A DNA stretch of 64,000 bases from Pseudomonas brassicacearum subsp. brassicacearum. Its GTDB lineage: Bacteria; Pseudomonadota; Gammaproteobacteria; Pseudomonadales; Pseudomonadaceae. The notes below the pieces were generated by a model. It saw nothing but the letters and a program-made list of their open reading frames with translations. It was not told where the DNA came from and did not search any database. Positions 45,211 to 54,324 of the stretch are shown in pieces. The translations under genes and the position numbers were made by a program. Numbering within the stretch: position 1 is the stretch's first letter; each line of letters starts with the position of its first letter. The stretch spans positions 413,832-477,831 of the forward strand of contig NZ_VZPJ01000004.1 in NCBI RefSeq assembly GCF_008801605.1. Direction: 5' to 3'.

Positions 45211-45958
45211 TGCCCACCTCCCCGGCTGGCGCTGCGGCCAGCCCTTCATGCTGAAAATCCACCCAGTGCAGCGGCACCGCACTTTCGTCCCGCGCCTTGC
45301 CCGGCGCGCTGGGCAGTGAACTGCAACGGTCCTGCTGTTCGGCCTTCATGAAATCCACTGCCTCTTCTTCCCAGATCTTGTCCAGGGCTTCGAGGGAGTC
45401 GTCCCGTGGTTCGGCCTTCACTTGCTCACGCAACTCGGCCACGGCCACCTGGGGCTCGGCCCCGGCGATTTGCAGCAAGGCCCGGAAGCAACTGGCGTAG
45501 GCGCTTTCACGCTCGTCCAGGCGCGCCGCGAGCAAGGCCAGCAGGTGCGCGACATCGGCCAGGCCCTCGCGGGCCTCGAGGTCTTCGCGGGTGGACAGAA
45601 ACTCCAGGTACAGCGGGATGTAGTCGGGCAGTTCCTTGACGCCGATGGCGAAACCGGCCTCTTCGTACTGGGCCATCATGTCGACCATGGCCTGGCCCCG
45701 GTCGCGGGATTCGCCATGGACATGTTCGAACAGCAGCAGCGACAGCGAGCGACCGCGGCCGAACAGAGCACCGTAGTGCTCCTGGCCATCCATCAGGTCC
45801 TTGCCGCAGATCACCTCCAGCAACTCGAACAACCCGGCGCGCTGGTTCGGACTGATTTCCCGCGTTTGGAGAATCGCTTGTTCCAGCTCATCCCGACCGG
45901 CCACCAGGGTCTCGGTCGGGTAGTCGAGCAGCAACGAAATCACCTTGAGAATGCGCAT
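45203..45958 (-). CDS. narJ: Nitrate reductase molybdenum cofactor assembly chaperone NarJ
   Basis: NarJ/NarW (TorD-like) chaperone, 251 aa, that binds NarG for cofactor insertion and membrane attachment. It is all helical; MRILKVISLLLDYPTETL at the start and FEHVHGESRDRGQAMVDMMAQY, then LPDYIPLYLEFLS in the middle, are the family core. The ATG at 45958 has GGAGG at -8; an ATG two codons earlier overlaps the narH stop but lies too near the ribosome site. The C-terminal tail of about 50 residues is charged and less conserved. Confidence 0.94.
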   Translation of the reverse strand: MRILKVISLLLDYPTETLVAGRDELEQAILQTREISPNQRAGLFELLEVICGKDLMDGQEHYGALFGRGRSLSLLLFEHVHGESRDRGQAMVDMMAQYEEAGFAIGVKELPDYIPLYLEFLSTREDLEAREGLADVAHLLALLAARLDERESAYASCFRALLQIAGAEPQVAVAELREQVKAEPRDDSLEALDKIWEEEAVDFMKAEQQDRCSSLPSAPGKARDESAVPLHWVDFQHEGLAAAPAGEVGNV

Positions 45959-45960
45959 GC

Positions 45961-47499
45961 TCATTCCTCCCACAACTGCACGGTTTTGATCACGTCGCGG
46001 CGGTTGGCCTTCTTGCCACCGAACATGTTGGTGTCGGAGCTGCCACTGCAACCGCTGCCAAAGCTGAAACCGCACCCGGAACGCTCGGCGAACGCGTCGC
46101 TCATGGCGTCTTCGCGGTGGGCGCTTGGCACAACGAAACGGTCTTCGTAGTTGGCGATGGCCAGGTAGCGGTACATCTCTTCCACCTGGTTCACGCTCAA
46201 GCCGACGTCGGCCAGCACTTGCAGGTCCTGCACGCCGTCGACCTGCTCGGAACGCTTGTAGGCACGCATCGCCAGCAAGCGTTTCAGCGCAAGCTTGACC
46301 GGCTTTTCATCACCGGCGGTGAGCATGTTCGCCAGGTAGCGCAGCGGGATACGCAGGCTGTCGACGTCCGGGATCACCCCGTTCATGCCCACGGTGCCGG
46401 CCGTGGCAGCGTTCTGGATCGGCGACAGTGGCGGCACGTACCAGACCATTGGCAAGGTGCGGTATTCCGGGTGCAGCGGCAGTGCGAGTTTCCAGTCCAC
46501 GGCCATTTTGTAGACCGGCGAGCGTTGCGCCGAATCGATCACCGACTGCGGCACGCCATCGGCCAGGGCCTGGCGAATCACCGCCGGGTCGTTCGGGTCG
46601 AGGAAGATCTCCAGTTGTTTCTCGTACAGGTCCTGCTCATTGGCGGTGCTTGCCACTTCGCTGATGCGATCGGCGTCATACAGCAACACGCCGAGGTAAC
46701 GGATGCGGCCAACGCAGGTTTCAGCGCAGACGGTCGGCATCCCGGCTTCGATGCGCGGGTAGCAGAAGATGCATTTTTCCGACTTGCCGCTCTTCCAGTT
46801 GAAGTAGATCTTCTTGTACGGGCAGCCGCTGATGCACATGCGCCAGCCGCGGCACTTCTCCTGGTCGATCAGGACGATGCCGTCCTCTTCGCGCTTGTAG
46901 ATCGCTCCGCTCGGGCACGACGCCGCGCACGCCGGGTTCAGGCAGTGCTCGCACAGGCGCGGCAGGTACATCATGAAAGTGTTTTCGTACTCGCCGTAGA
47001 TGTCCGCCTGGATCTTGTCGAAGTTCTTGTCCTTGCGCCGCTTGGCGAATTCAGTGCCGAGGATTTCCTCCCAGTTCGGGCCCCATTCGATTTTCTGCAT
47101 GCGCTTGCCGGACACCACCGAGCGTGGTCGCGCGGTGGGCTGGTGCTCGCCCAGCGGTGCGGTGTGCAGGTGCTGGTAGTCGAAGTCGAACGGCTCGTAG
47201 TAATCGTCCAGGCTCGGCAGGTCCGGGTTGGCGAAGATGTTCGCCAGCACGCGGAACTTGCCGCCGATGCGCGGGTTGATCGAACCGTCAGCGTTGCGGA
47301 TCCAGCCGCCTTTCCACTTGTCCTGGTTTTCCCACTCCTTGGGATAGCCGATGCCAGGCTTAGATTCGACGTTGTTGAACCAGGCGTATTCCATGCCTTC
47401 GCGGCTGGTCCAGACGTTCTTGCAGGTAATCGAGCAGGTGTGGCAGCCGATGCATTTGTCCAGGTTCAGGACCATGCCGATTTGTGAGCGAATCTTCAT
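45961..47499 (-). CDS. narH: Respiratory nitrate reductase beta subunit NarH
   Basis: The 512-aa iron-sulfur subunit passing electrons from NarI to NarG. The first cluster motif is CIGCHTCSITC (Cys16, 19, 22, 26). The others appear in LCEHCLNPACAASCPSGAIY, CRGWRMCISGCPYKK and KCIFCYPRIEAG...CAETC; the Trp in CRGWRMC replaces a Cys and makes the known [3Fe-4S] centre. The C-terminus has an extra Gly/Ser/Cys-rich piece (CGFSFGSGCSGSSD) common in Pseudomonas forms. It starts one base after the narG stop. Confidence 0.96.
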   Translation of the reverse strand: MKIRSQIGMVLNLDKCIGCHTCSITCKNVWTSREGMEYAWFNNVESKPGIGYPKEWENQDKWKGGWIRNADGSINPRIGGKFRVLANIFANPDLPSLDDYYEPFDFDYQHLHTAPLGEHQPTARPRSVVSGKRMQKIEWGPNWEEILGTEFAKRRKDKNFDKIQADIYGEYENTFMMYLPRLCEHCLNPACAASCPSGAIYKREEDGIVLIDQEKCRGWRMCISGCPYKKIYFNWKSGKSEKCIFCYPRIEAGMPTVCAETCVGRIRYLGVLLYDADRISEVASTANEQDLYEKQLEIFLDPNDPAVIRQALADGVPQSVIDSAQRSPVYKMAVDWKLALPLHPEYRTLPMVWYVPPLSPIQNAATAGTVGMNGVIPDVDSLRIPLRYLANMLTAGDEKPVKLALKRLLAMRAYKRSEQVDGVQDLQVLADVGLSVNQVEEMYRYLAIANYEDRFVVPSAHREDAMSDAFAERSGCGFSFGSGCSGSSDTNMFGGKKANRRDVIKTVQLWEE

Positions 47500-47500
47500 C

Positions 47501-50500
47501 TCAGTTCTCCTCGATATCAGTCGGCAGTGGACGCGGCAAATCATCGCCACTGGAACCATCGAGCCAATCGACCTTGACCATCTTGCGCACCACGACGAAT
47601 TCGTCGCGGTTGCAACCGACCGTGCCGTAATAGTTGAAGCCGTAGGCCTGTTGGGCGTAGCCGCCAATCATGTGGGTGGGCTTGAGCACCACGCGGGTCA
47701 CCGAGTTGTGGTGGCCGCCACGGGTCTTGGTGGTTTCCGAACCCGGCACGTTCACGATCCGTTCCTGGGCGTGATACATCATCACCATGCCTTCCTTGAC
47801 CCGTTGGCTGACCACCGCACGGGCGGTCAGCGCGCCGTTGACGTTGAAGCATTCGATCCAGTCGTTGTCCTCGATACCGGCGCGCTTGGCGTCGATTTCC
47901 GAGAGCCAGACAATCGGTCCGCCACGGCTCAAGGTCAGCATCAGCAGGTTGTCGCTGTAGGTGCTGTGGATACCCCACTTCTGGTGCGGGGTGATCCAGT
48001 TCAGGACGATCTCGGTCTCGCCATTGCTGCGCTTGCCCTTCACGCCGGCGATGGTGCGGGTGTTGACCGGTGGCCGATAGCTCATCAGTTGCTCGCCGAA
48101 CGCCTGCATCCACGGGTGATCCTGGTAGAACTGCTGGCGACCGGTGATGGTGCGCCATGGGATCGACTCATGGACGTTGGTGTAGCCAGCGTTGTAGCTC
48201 ACGTGATCGTCTTCCAGGCCAGACCAGGTCGGGCTGGAAATGATCTTGCGTGGCTGGGCCTGGATGTCACGGAAGCGAATCGCCTCGTGCTCCTTGGACA
48301 CCGCCAGGTGGCTGTGGTCGATGCCGGTGAATTCCGACAGCGCTGCCCAGGCTTTCACCGCGACATGGCCGTTGGTTTCCGGCGCCAGGGACAGGATCAC
48401 TTCGGCAGCATCAATGGCGCTGTCGATTTTTGGCCGCCCTTGGCTGATACCCGCCTCGACTTCCTTGTGGTTCAGTTCGCCAAGGAATTTAACTTCAGTG
48501 TCGGTGTTCCAGTTGATGCCCTTGCCGCCGTTGCCGAGTTTTTCCAGCATCGGGCCCAGGGAGGTGAACTGCTTGTAGATGTTCGGGTAGTCGCGTTCCA
48601 CCACTTGCAGGTTCGGCGCGTTCTTGCCTGGGACCGGCGCCACACCGGCACTTTTCCAGTCGGTGCCGCCGAATGGCTGGGCCAGTTCGCCGACGCTGTC
48701 GTGCATCAGCGGTACGGTGACCAGGTCTTTCTCGACACCCAGGTGGCCGACCGACATGGCGGAAAACGCCTTGGCGATGCCCTTGTAGATTTCCCAGTCC
48801 GAACGCGACTCCCAGGCCGGATCGATGGCGGCCGACAGTGGGTGAATGAACGGGTGCATGTCCGAGGTGTTCATGTCGTCTTTTTCGTACCAGGTGGCGG
48901 TCGGCAAGACGATGTCGGAATACACGCAGGTCGAGGACATGCGGAAGTCCAGGGTGGTCACCAGATCGAGCTTGCCAATGGCGCCCTCGTCGACCCATTC
49001 GGCTTCGGTGGGCTTGCACTCGGTGCTATGGCCGATGTCTTCGTTCATCACGCCGTTCTTGGTGCCCAGCAGGTACTTGAGCATGTACTCGTGGCCCTTG
49101 CCCGAGGAGCCCAGCAGGTTGGAACGCCAGATGAACATGTTGCGCGGGAAGTTCACCGGGCTGTCCGGCTGCTCGCAGGCAAAGCGCAGGGAACCGTCCT
49201 GCAGCGACTTGACCACGTAGTCCTTGGGGTCCATGCCCGCAGCGGCGGCATCGCGGCAGATGTGCAGCGGGTTGGTGTTGAGCTGCGGTGCGCTCGGCAA
49301 CCAGCCGGCCCGTTCGGCGCGGATGTTGTAGTCCAGGGCGTGCTCGGGGAATTGCGATTTGTCGGCCAGGGGCGAGAGCACATCGTGCATGCTCATCTTC
49401 TCGTGGCGCCATTGCGAACTGTGCCCGTAGAAGAAGCTGGTGCCGTTCATCTGCCGTGGCGGACGGTTCCAGTCCAGGCCAAAGGCCAGGGGCAGCCAGC
49501 CGCATTGCGGACGGAGTTTTTCCTGGCCGACATAGTGGGCCCAGCCGCCGCCGGTCTGGCCGACGCAACCGCAGAGCATGAGCATGTTGATCAGCCCGCG
49601 GTAGTTCATGTCCATGTGGTACCAGTGGTTCATCGCCGCACCGACGATGATCATCGAGCGTCCACGGGTCTTGTCGGCGTTGTCGGCAAACTCGCGGGCG
49701 ATCTGGATCGCCTTCTCGCGGCTTACGCCAGTGATCTGCTCCTGCCAGGCCGGGGTACCAGGCACCGAGGCGTCGTCATAGTCCTTGGCAACGTTGGCGC
49801 CGCCAAGGCCACGGTCGATCGCCAGGTTGGCCGCCGACAGGTCGAATACGGTGGCGACTTTCGCCACGCTGCCGTCGGCCAGTACCACGCTGTGCACCGG
49901 CACCCGCCGGAACTGCACCGCGTCACCGGCCACGTGCTGGAAGTACTCCTGGGCTTCGCCAGCGAAGTACGGGAACGCCACCTCGGCGACGTCGCCGCCG
50001 ATCAGGCTCAGCTTGAGGTCGATCTCACGGCCCTCGCCGCCTTCACGGGGCAGGATGTTCCACTTGCCCTTCTCACCCCAGCGATAGCCGATGGAACCTT
50101 GGGGCGAAACCAGTTCGCCGGCGGCATCCATGGCGATGGTTTTCCATTCCGGGTTGTTGTCCTGGCCGAGGTTGTCGGTCAGGTCGCTGGCCCGCAGGAA
50201 ACGGTCCGGCTGGTAACCCGCGCCCGGAGCGGCGCCGAGCATTGGCTTGAGCATCACCAGTACCGGCAGGTCGGTGTAGCGCTTGGCGTATTCGGTGAAA
50301 TAGACGCTCGGCTTGTCCAGGTGGAATTCTTTGAAGATCACATGGTTGAAGGCCTGGGCCAGCGCGGCGTCGGTGCCCTGCTTGGGGTTGAGCCACAGGT
50401 CGGTGAGCTTGGCGACTTCCGAATAGTCCGGGGTGATCGCCACGGTCTTGGTGCCCTTGTAGCGCACCTCGGTGAAGAAGTGGGCGTCAGGGGTACGGGT

Positions 50501-51274
50501 CTGCGGAACGTTGGAGCCCCAGGCAATGATGTAGTTGGAGTTGTACCAGTCGGCCGATTCCGGCACGTCGGTCTGCTCGCCCCAGACCATCGGCGACGCT
50601 GGCGGCAAGTCGCAATACCAGTCATAGAAGCTCAGGCAGACGCCACCGATCAACGACAGGTAACGCGAGCCGGCGGCGTAGCTGACCATCGACATGGCCG
50701 GGATCGGCGAGAAGCCCACCACCCGGTCCGGGCCGTGTTCCTTGACGGTGTAGACGTTCGCTGCGGCGATGATCTCGTTGACTTCTTCCCAGTTGGAACG
50801 GATGAAGCCACCCATGCCGCGCTTGCTTTTATAGGAGTCGGCCTTGGCCTTGTCCTCGACGATGCTGGCCCAGGCTTCCACCGGCGGCAGGGTCTGCCGG
50901 GCTTCACGCCACAGCTTGAGCAATGGCTTGCGAATTTTCGGGTACTTGAGCCGGTTGGCGCTGTAGATGTACCAGCTGTAGCTCGCGCCGCGAGGGCAGC
51001 CGCGTGGTTCGTGGTTGGGCAGATCGTTGCGGGTACGCGGATAGTCGGTCTGCTGGGTTTCCCAGGTGATCAGGCCGTTCTTGACGTAGATTTTCCACGA
51101 GCACGAACCGGTGCAGTTCACCCCATGGGTGGACCGCACGATCTTGTCGTACTGCCAGCGCGAACGGTAGACGTTCTCCCAGTCCCGGGACTCCTTGCGG
51201 GTCTCGCCGTGCCCGTCTGAAAACTCGCCTTGCTTACGGTTGAAAAACCGCAGTTGATCCAGTAAATGACTCAC
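47501..51274 (-). CDS. narG: Respiratory nitrate reductase alpha subunit NarG
   Basis: The 1257-aa catalytic subunit, with the Mo-bis-MGD centre, reducing nitrate to nitrite in the cytoplasm. The N-terminal iron-sulfur site has His plus cysteines in STHGVNCTGSCSWKIYVKNG (about 49-68). The Mo-binding Asp lies in SNYIIAWGSNVPQTRTPDAH region (about 220). There is no Tat signal, only the NarG-type short leader (FFNRKQGEFSDGHGETR). The length equals the family norm. It follows narK2 by 65 bases and is the largest gene of the operon. Confidence 0.97.
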   Translation of the reverse strand: MSHLLDQLRFFNRKQGEFSDGHGETRKESRDWENVYRSRWQYDKIVRSTHGVNCTGSCSWKIYVKNGLITWETQQTDYPRTRNDLPNHEPRGCPRGASYSWYIYSANRLKYPKIRKPLLKLWREARQTLPPVEAWASIVEDKAKADSYKSKRGMGGFIRSNWEEVNEIIAAANVYTVKEHGPDRVVGFSPIPAMSMVSYAAGSRYLSLIGGVCLSFYDWYCDLPPASPMVWGEQTDVPESADWYNSNYIIAWGSNVPQTRTPDAHFFTEVRYKGTKTVAITPDYSEVAKLTDLWLNPKQGTDAALAQAFNHVIFKEFHLDKPSVYFTEYAKRYTDLPVLVMLKPMLGAAPGAGYQPDRFLRASDLTDNLGQDNNPEWKTIAMDAAGELVSPQGSIGYRWGEKGKWNILPREGGEGREIDLKLSLIGGDVAEVAFPYFAGEAQEYFQHVAGDAVQFRRVPVHSVVLADGSVAKVATVFDLSAANLAIDRGLGGANVAKDYDDASVPGTPAWQEQITGVSREKAIQIAREFADNADKTRGRSMIIVGAAMNHWYHMDMNYRGLINMLMLCGCVGQTGGGWAHYVGQEKLRPQCGWLPLAFGLDWNRPPRQMNGTSFFYGHSSQWRHEKMSMHDVLSPLADKSQFPEHALDYNIRAERAGWLPSAPQLNTNPLHICRDAAAAGMDPKDYVVKSLQDGSLRFACEQPDSPVNFPRNMFIWRSNLLGSSGKGHEYMLKYLLGTKNGVMNEDIGHSTECKPTEAEWVDEGAIGKLDLVTTLDFRMSSTCVYSDIVLPTATWYEKDDMNTSDMHPFIHPLSAAIDPAWESRSDWEIYKGIAKAFSAMSVGHLGVEKDLVTVPLMHDSVGELAQPFGGTDWKSAGVAPVPGKNAPNLQVVERDYPNIYKQFTSLGPMLEKLGNGGKGINWNTDTEVKFLGELNHKEVEAGISQGRPKIDSAIDAAEVILSLAPETNGHVAVKAWAALSEFTGIDHSHLAVSKEHEAIRFRDIQAQPRKIISSPTWSGLEDDHVSYNAGYTNVHESIPWRTITGRQQFYQDHPWMQAFGEQLMSYRPPVNTRTIAGVKGKRSNGETEIVLNWITPHQKWGIHSTYSDNLLMLTLSRGGPIVWLSEIDAKRAGIEDNDWIECFNVNGALTARAVVSQRVKEGMVMMYHAQERIVNVPGSETTKTRGGHHNSVTRVVLKPTHMIGGYAQQAYGFNYYGTVGCNRDEFVVVRKMVKVDWLDGSSGDDLPRPLPTDIEEN

Positions 51275-51338
51275 AGTGTGTTCCTCTCAGGCTTGCTCCG
51301 CGGGGTCTGCGCCCCGCCCACGCAGGTTTAGGTTCGGC

Positions 51339-52736
51339 TTAGCAAGGTGTCGCGGCGCCCTTGCGGGCATACCACCACCAGGTCACCACGATGCAGCTCA
51401 GGTAGAAGCCGACGAACATGTAGAAGGCCATCTCCGGGCCGCCGGTCAGGGCCATCGAAGTGCCGAATGATTTGGGAATGAAGAAGGCTCCGAAGGCGCC
51501 CATGGCCGAGCTGAAACCCAGCACGGCGGCCGATTCCTTGCCGGCGTTCTTGATCGCTTGTTCACGCAGCTCGGGCTTTTTGCCCAGGGCGGCTTTTTCA
51601 TGCAGGGTGCGGAAGATCACCGGGATCATGCGGAAGGTCGAACCGTTGCCCACGCCAGTGGTGATGAACAGCAACATGAACATGCCCAGGAAGCCGTAGA
51701 AGCTGCCGCCCTGGCCGTTCTGCGGAAGAAAGTGCAGGACGCCGAACACCATCACGATCATCAACACGAAGTTCCACAAGGTGACCTTCGCGCCACCGAG
51801 CTTGTCCGCCAGCCAGCCGCCCAGCGGCCGTACCAGCGCGCCCACCAGCGGGCCGAGGAAAGCGAATTTCAGGGCGATGACTTCCGGGAACGAGGTCTTG
51901 ATCAGCAGCGGGAAGGCGGCGGAGAAACCAATGAACGAACCGAAGGTGGCCAGGTACAGCCAGCACATCAGCCAGTTGTGCTTGCGCTTGAAGATCACCG
52001 CCTGTTCGCTGAACGAGGCGCGAGCGCTGGACAGGTCGTTCATGCCGAACCAGGCGATCACGGTGATGGCGAGGATGAACGGCACCCAGATGAAACCGGC
52101 GTTCTGCAGCCACAGCGAGCTGCCGTCGGCCAACACCTGTGGCTGGCCGCCCATGAAGCCGAACACGCCGAAGGAGATCACCAGCGGCACGCTGAACTGC
52201 ATCACCGACACGCCCAGGTTGCCCAGCCCGGCGTTCAGGCCCAGGGCAGTGCCCTGCTGGGACTTGGGGTAGAAGAAGCTGATGTTGGACATGCTCGAGG
52301 CGAAGTTGCCGCCACCAAAACCGCAAAGCAACGCGATCAGCACAAACACGCTGTAGGGCGTGGCCGAATCCTGCACGGCGAAGCCCATCCACAAAGCCGG
52401 TATCAGCAACGACGCCGTGCTCAGCGCGGTCCAGCGGCGTCCGCCGAAGATCGGCACCATGAACGAGTAGAAGATGCGCAAGGTCGCGCCGGACAGCCCC
52501 GGCAATGCCGCCAGCCAGAACAGCTGGTCGGTGCTGAAGCTGAAACCGATGGCATTCAGGCGCACGATCACCGTGCTCCAGACCATCCACACCGCGAAGG
52601 CCAACAGCAGCGCCGGGATGGAAATCCACAGGTTGCGCCGGGCGGTCAGTTTGCCGCTACTGCCCCAGAAAGCAGGGTCTTCCGGGCGCCAGTCATGAAT
52701 GACCGGGCCCTTTTCAGGCGTTTGCAGAACGGACAT
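51339..52736 (-). CDS. narK2: Nitrate/nitrite transporter NarK2
   Basis: A 465-aa major facilitator of the nitrate/nitrite porter group with about 12 helices, second of two narK genes before narG. Conserved Arg-bearing segments such as SGATLRIFYSFMVPIFGGRRW (helix 2) and the GlyGly-rich motifs FGGGNFASSMSNISFFYPKSQQG and GVGNGSTFRMIPVIF are present. The ATG at 52736 has AAGGAG 6 bases upstream and overlaps the end of narK1 by 23 bases. In related species one carrier is a nitrate/proton symporter and the other a nitrate/nitrite exchanger; which is which cannot be decided from sequence alone. Confidence 0.93.
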   Translation of the reverse strand: MSVLQTPEKGPVIHDWRPEDPAFWGSSGKLTARRNLWISIPALLLAFAVWMVWSTVIVRLNAIGFSFSTDQLFWLAALPGLSGATLRIFYSFMVPIFGGRRWTALSTASLLIPALWMGFAVQDSATPYSVFVLIALLCGFGGGNFASSMSNISFFYPKSQQGTALGLNAGLGNLGVSVMQFSVPLVISFGVFGFMGGQPQVLADGSSLWLQNAGFIWVPFILAITVIAWFGMNDLSSARASFSEQAVIFKRKHNWLMCWLYLATFGSFIGFSAAFPLLIKTSFPEVIALKFAFLGPLVGALVRPLGGWLADKLGGAKVTLWNFVLMIVMVFGVLHFLPQNGQGGSFYGFLGMFMLLFITTGVGNGSTFRMIPVIFRTLHEKAALGKKPELREQAIKNAGKESAAVLGFSSAMGAFGAFFIPKSFGTSMALTGGPEMAFYMFVGFYLSCIVVTWWWYARKGAATPC

Positions 52737-54015
52737 GTTCTTCTCCTTGGGCAATGCTGGAAAACGGGGATTGAGTGGCCGGCGGCTGTTTACCCAGCAG
52801 CGGGCGCTTGCGCATTTCGCTGAAGTACATCCAGGCCAGGGAGACCCAGACCACGCCGTACATCAACATGAAGCAGGACGAGCGCACGCCGGTGAGGTCC
52901 ACCAGGGCGCCGAACATGATCGGCAGCACGAACCCGCCCAGGCCGCCGGCCAGGCCGACGATGCCGGACACCGCGCCCATGTTTTTCGGGTAGTCGTTGG
53001 CGATGTATTTGAAGACCGAGGCCTTGCCGAACGCGAAGGCAATGCCCATCACGAACAGCAGCACGGTGAACAGCGTGGGGCTGAGACCAATGTGGAAATC
53101 GACGATGCCGTTGACGGTCTGCACTTGCAGTTGAGTCTGGGGATAGGAGAGCAGGAACAGGCAGATCCAGCTGACCCACAACACCCACCAGGTCACGCTC
53201 TGGGCGCCCCAGCGGTCGGACATCCAGCCACCGACCGCCCGCAACACGCCACCGGGCAAGGAGAAACACGCCGCCAGCAGCGCCGCGCTTTGCAGGCTGA
53301 AGCCGTATTCCTGCACGTAGTACTTGGTCATCCACAAGGCCAGTGCCACGTAGCCGCCGAACACGATCGAGTAGTACTGGCAGTAGCGCCACACGGCCGG
53401 CTCTTTCAGGGTTTTCAATTGCTCGCGCAACGTCGCGCCGCCGGTGCCGCTGTGTTCCTTTTTCTCGGTGGTGAGAAACCAGAACAACAGCGCGGTGATG
53501 AACAGGATGGCGCTGAACACTTTCGGCACCAGGTGCCAGGTGCCGAACGCGATCAACGCCGGGGCGAGGAACTTGGTCACTGCCGCACCGGCGTTGCCGG
53601 CGCCGAAGACGCCCATGGCAAAACCCTGGTTCTGCTTGTCGAACCATTTGGCGACGTAGGCGATGCCCACCGAGAACGAGCCACCGGCCAGGCCGACGAA
53701 CAGGCCCAGTACCAGGAACTGCCAGAAGGCCGTGGCGAGGGTGATCAGGTACAGCGGCAATACGCAGGCCAGCATCAGCAGGAAGAACACGATCCGTCCG
53801 CCAAAGCGGTCGGTCAGAAGCCCCAGGGGCAAGCGCACCAGCGAACCGGTCAACACCGGCGTAGCGGCCAGCAGGCCAAACTGGGTTTCATTGAGGGCCA
53901 GCAGTTCCTTGATCGGAACCCCCAGCACGGCAAACATCATCCAGACCATGAAGCACACGGTGAAGGCCAGGGTACTCATCCCTAGTACCAGCCCTTGTTG
54001 CACTTGCGCTCGCAT
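52714..54015 (-). CDS. narK1: Nitrate/nitrite transporter NarK1
   Basis: A 433-aa MFS nitrate/nitrite carrier, first gene of the nar operon. Helix 2 carries TGSLVRLPLGLLTDRFGGR with the substrate Arg, and the second nitrate signature is seen in AGLAGGLGGFVLPIMFGALVD. Both ATG (54015) and GTG (54018) follow GGAG; the ATG is chosen. An ANR/DNR box and a NarL-like palindrome lie upstream, so it should be activated by low oxygen and nitrate. Its 3' end overlaps narK2, which couples their translation. Confidence 0.93.
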   Translation of the reverse strand: MRAQVQQGLVLGMSTLAFTVCFMVWMMFAVLGVPIKELLALNETQFGLLAATPVLTGSLVRLPLGLLTDRFGGRIVFFLLMLACVLPLYLITLATAFWQFLVLGLFVGLAGGSFSVGIAYVAKWFDKQNQGFAMGVFGAGNAGAAVTKFLAPALIAFGTWHLVPKVFSAILFITALLFWFLTTEKKEHSGTGGATLREQLKTLKEPAVWRYCQYYSIVFGGYVALALWMTKYYVQEYGFSLQSAALLAACFSLPGGVLRAVGGWMSDRWGAQSVTWWVLWVSWICLFLLSYPQTQLQVQTVNGIVDFHIGLSPTLFTVLLFVMGIAFAFGKASVFKYIANDYPKNMGAVSGIVGLAGGLGGFVLPIMFGALVDLTGVRSSCFMLMYGVVWVSLAWMYFSEMRKRPLLGKQPPATQSPFSSIAQGEEHVRSANA

Positions 54016-54046
54016 CACGATGCACTCCGTCAGTTCGATTGAGCGC

Positions 54047-54088
54047 AGCCTAGTGATACGAACCCCGCGAAAACTTGACTTGGGTCAA
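54047..54088 (-). promoter_or_regulatory. ANR/DNR box and -10 of narK1
   Basis: TTGACTTGGGTCAA at 54075-54088 matches TTGAT-N4-ATCAA with the common T-to-C variant in both arms. TAGGCT (54052-54047 on the minus strand) lies 32 bases from its centre, as for class II activation; the start would be near 54040. Confidence 0.72.
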
Positions 54089-54126
54089 CGTGTGCCGGGG
54101 CGGTCCAGGCCTATGCTTGGCCCGTC

Positions 54127-54142
54127 TACCTCCAAGGAGGTA
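54127..54142. promoter_or_regulatory. NarL-like 7-2-7 palindrome between narK1 and narX
   Basis: TACCTCCAAGGAGGTA is a perfect 7-2-7 inverted repeat; NarL binds heptamers like TACYYMT in this layout. It is about 95 bases before the narK1 start and about 200 before narX. The remaining gap up to 54324 holds TTGATA...TATCAA and ATCAA-N4-TTGAT dyads near 54153-54187 and no gene. Confidence 0.65.
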
Positions 54143-54324
54143 GACCCGGATATTGATACAACCCTTTATTTATCAATACCTTGATCAAGTCTGCCGAAGC
54201 TTTTATGGAAATGGAGCGGCCGACAACTCTTTAGAGGTAGTGCGCCCAGGATTGGCTGCTACACCCCCAGGTCCAGGGCGCCCCCTATGCTCGGTTCACA
54301 GTTTTGCCCCGCAGGCCCGCGTCG

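Noticed and set aside
47351..51220. Very long plus-strand open frame opposite narG
   Set aside because: It is an antisense shadow caused by high GC at third positions; its product has no recognisable domains and narG is certain.
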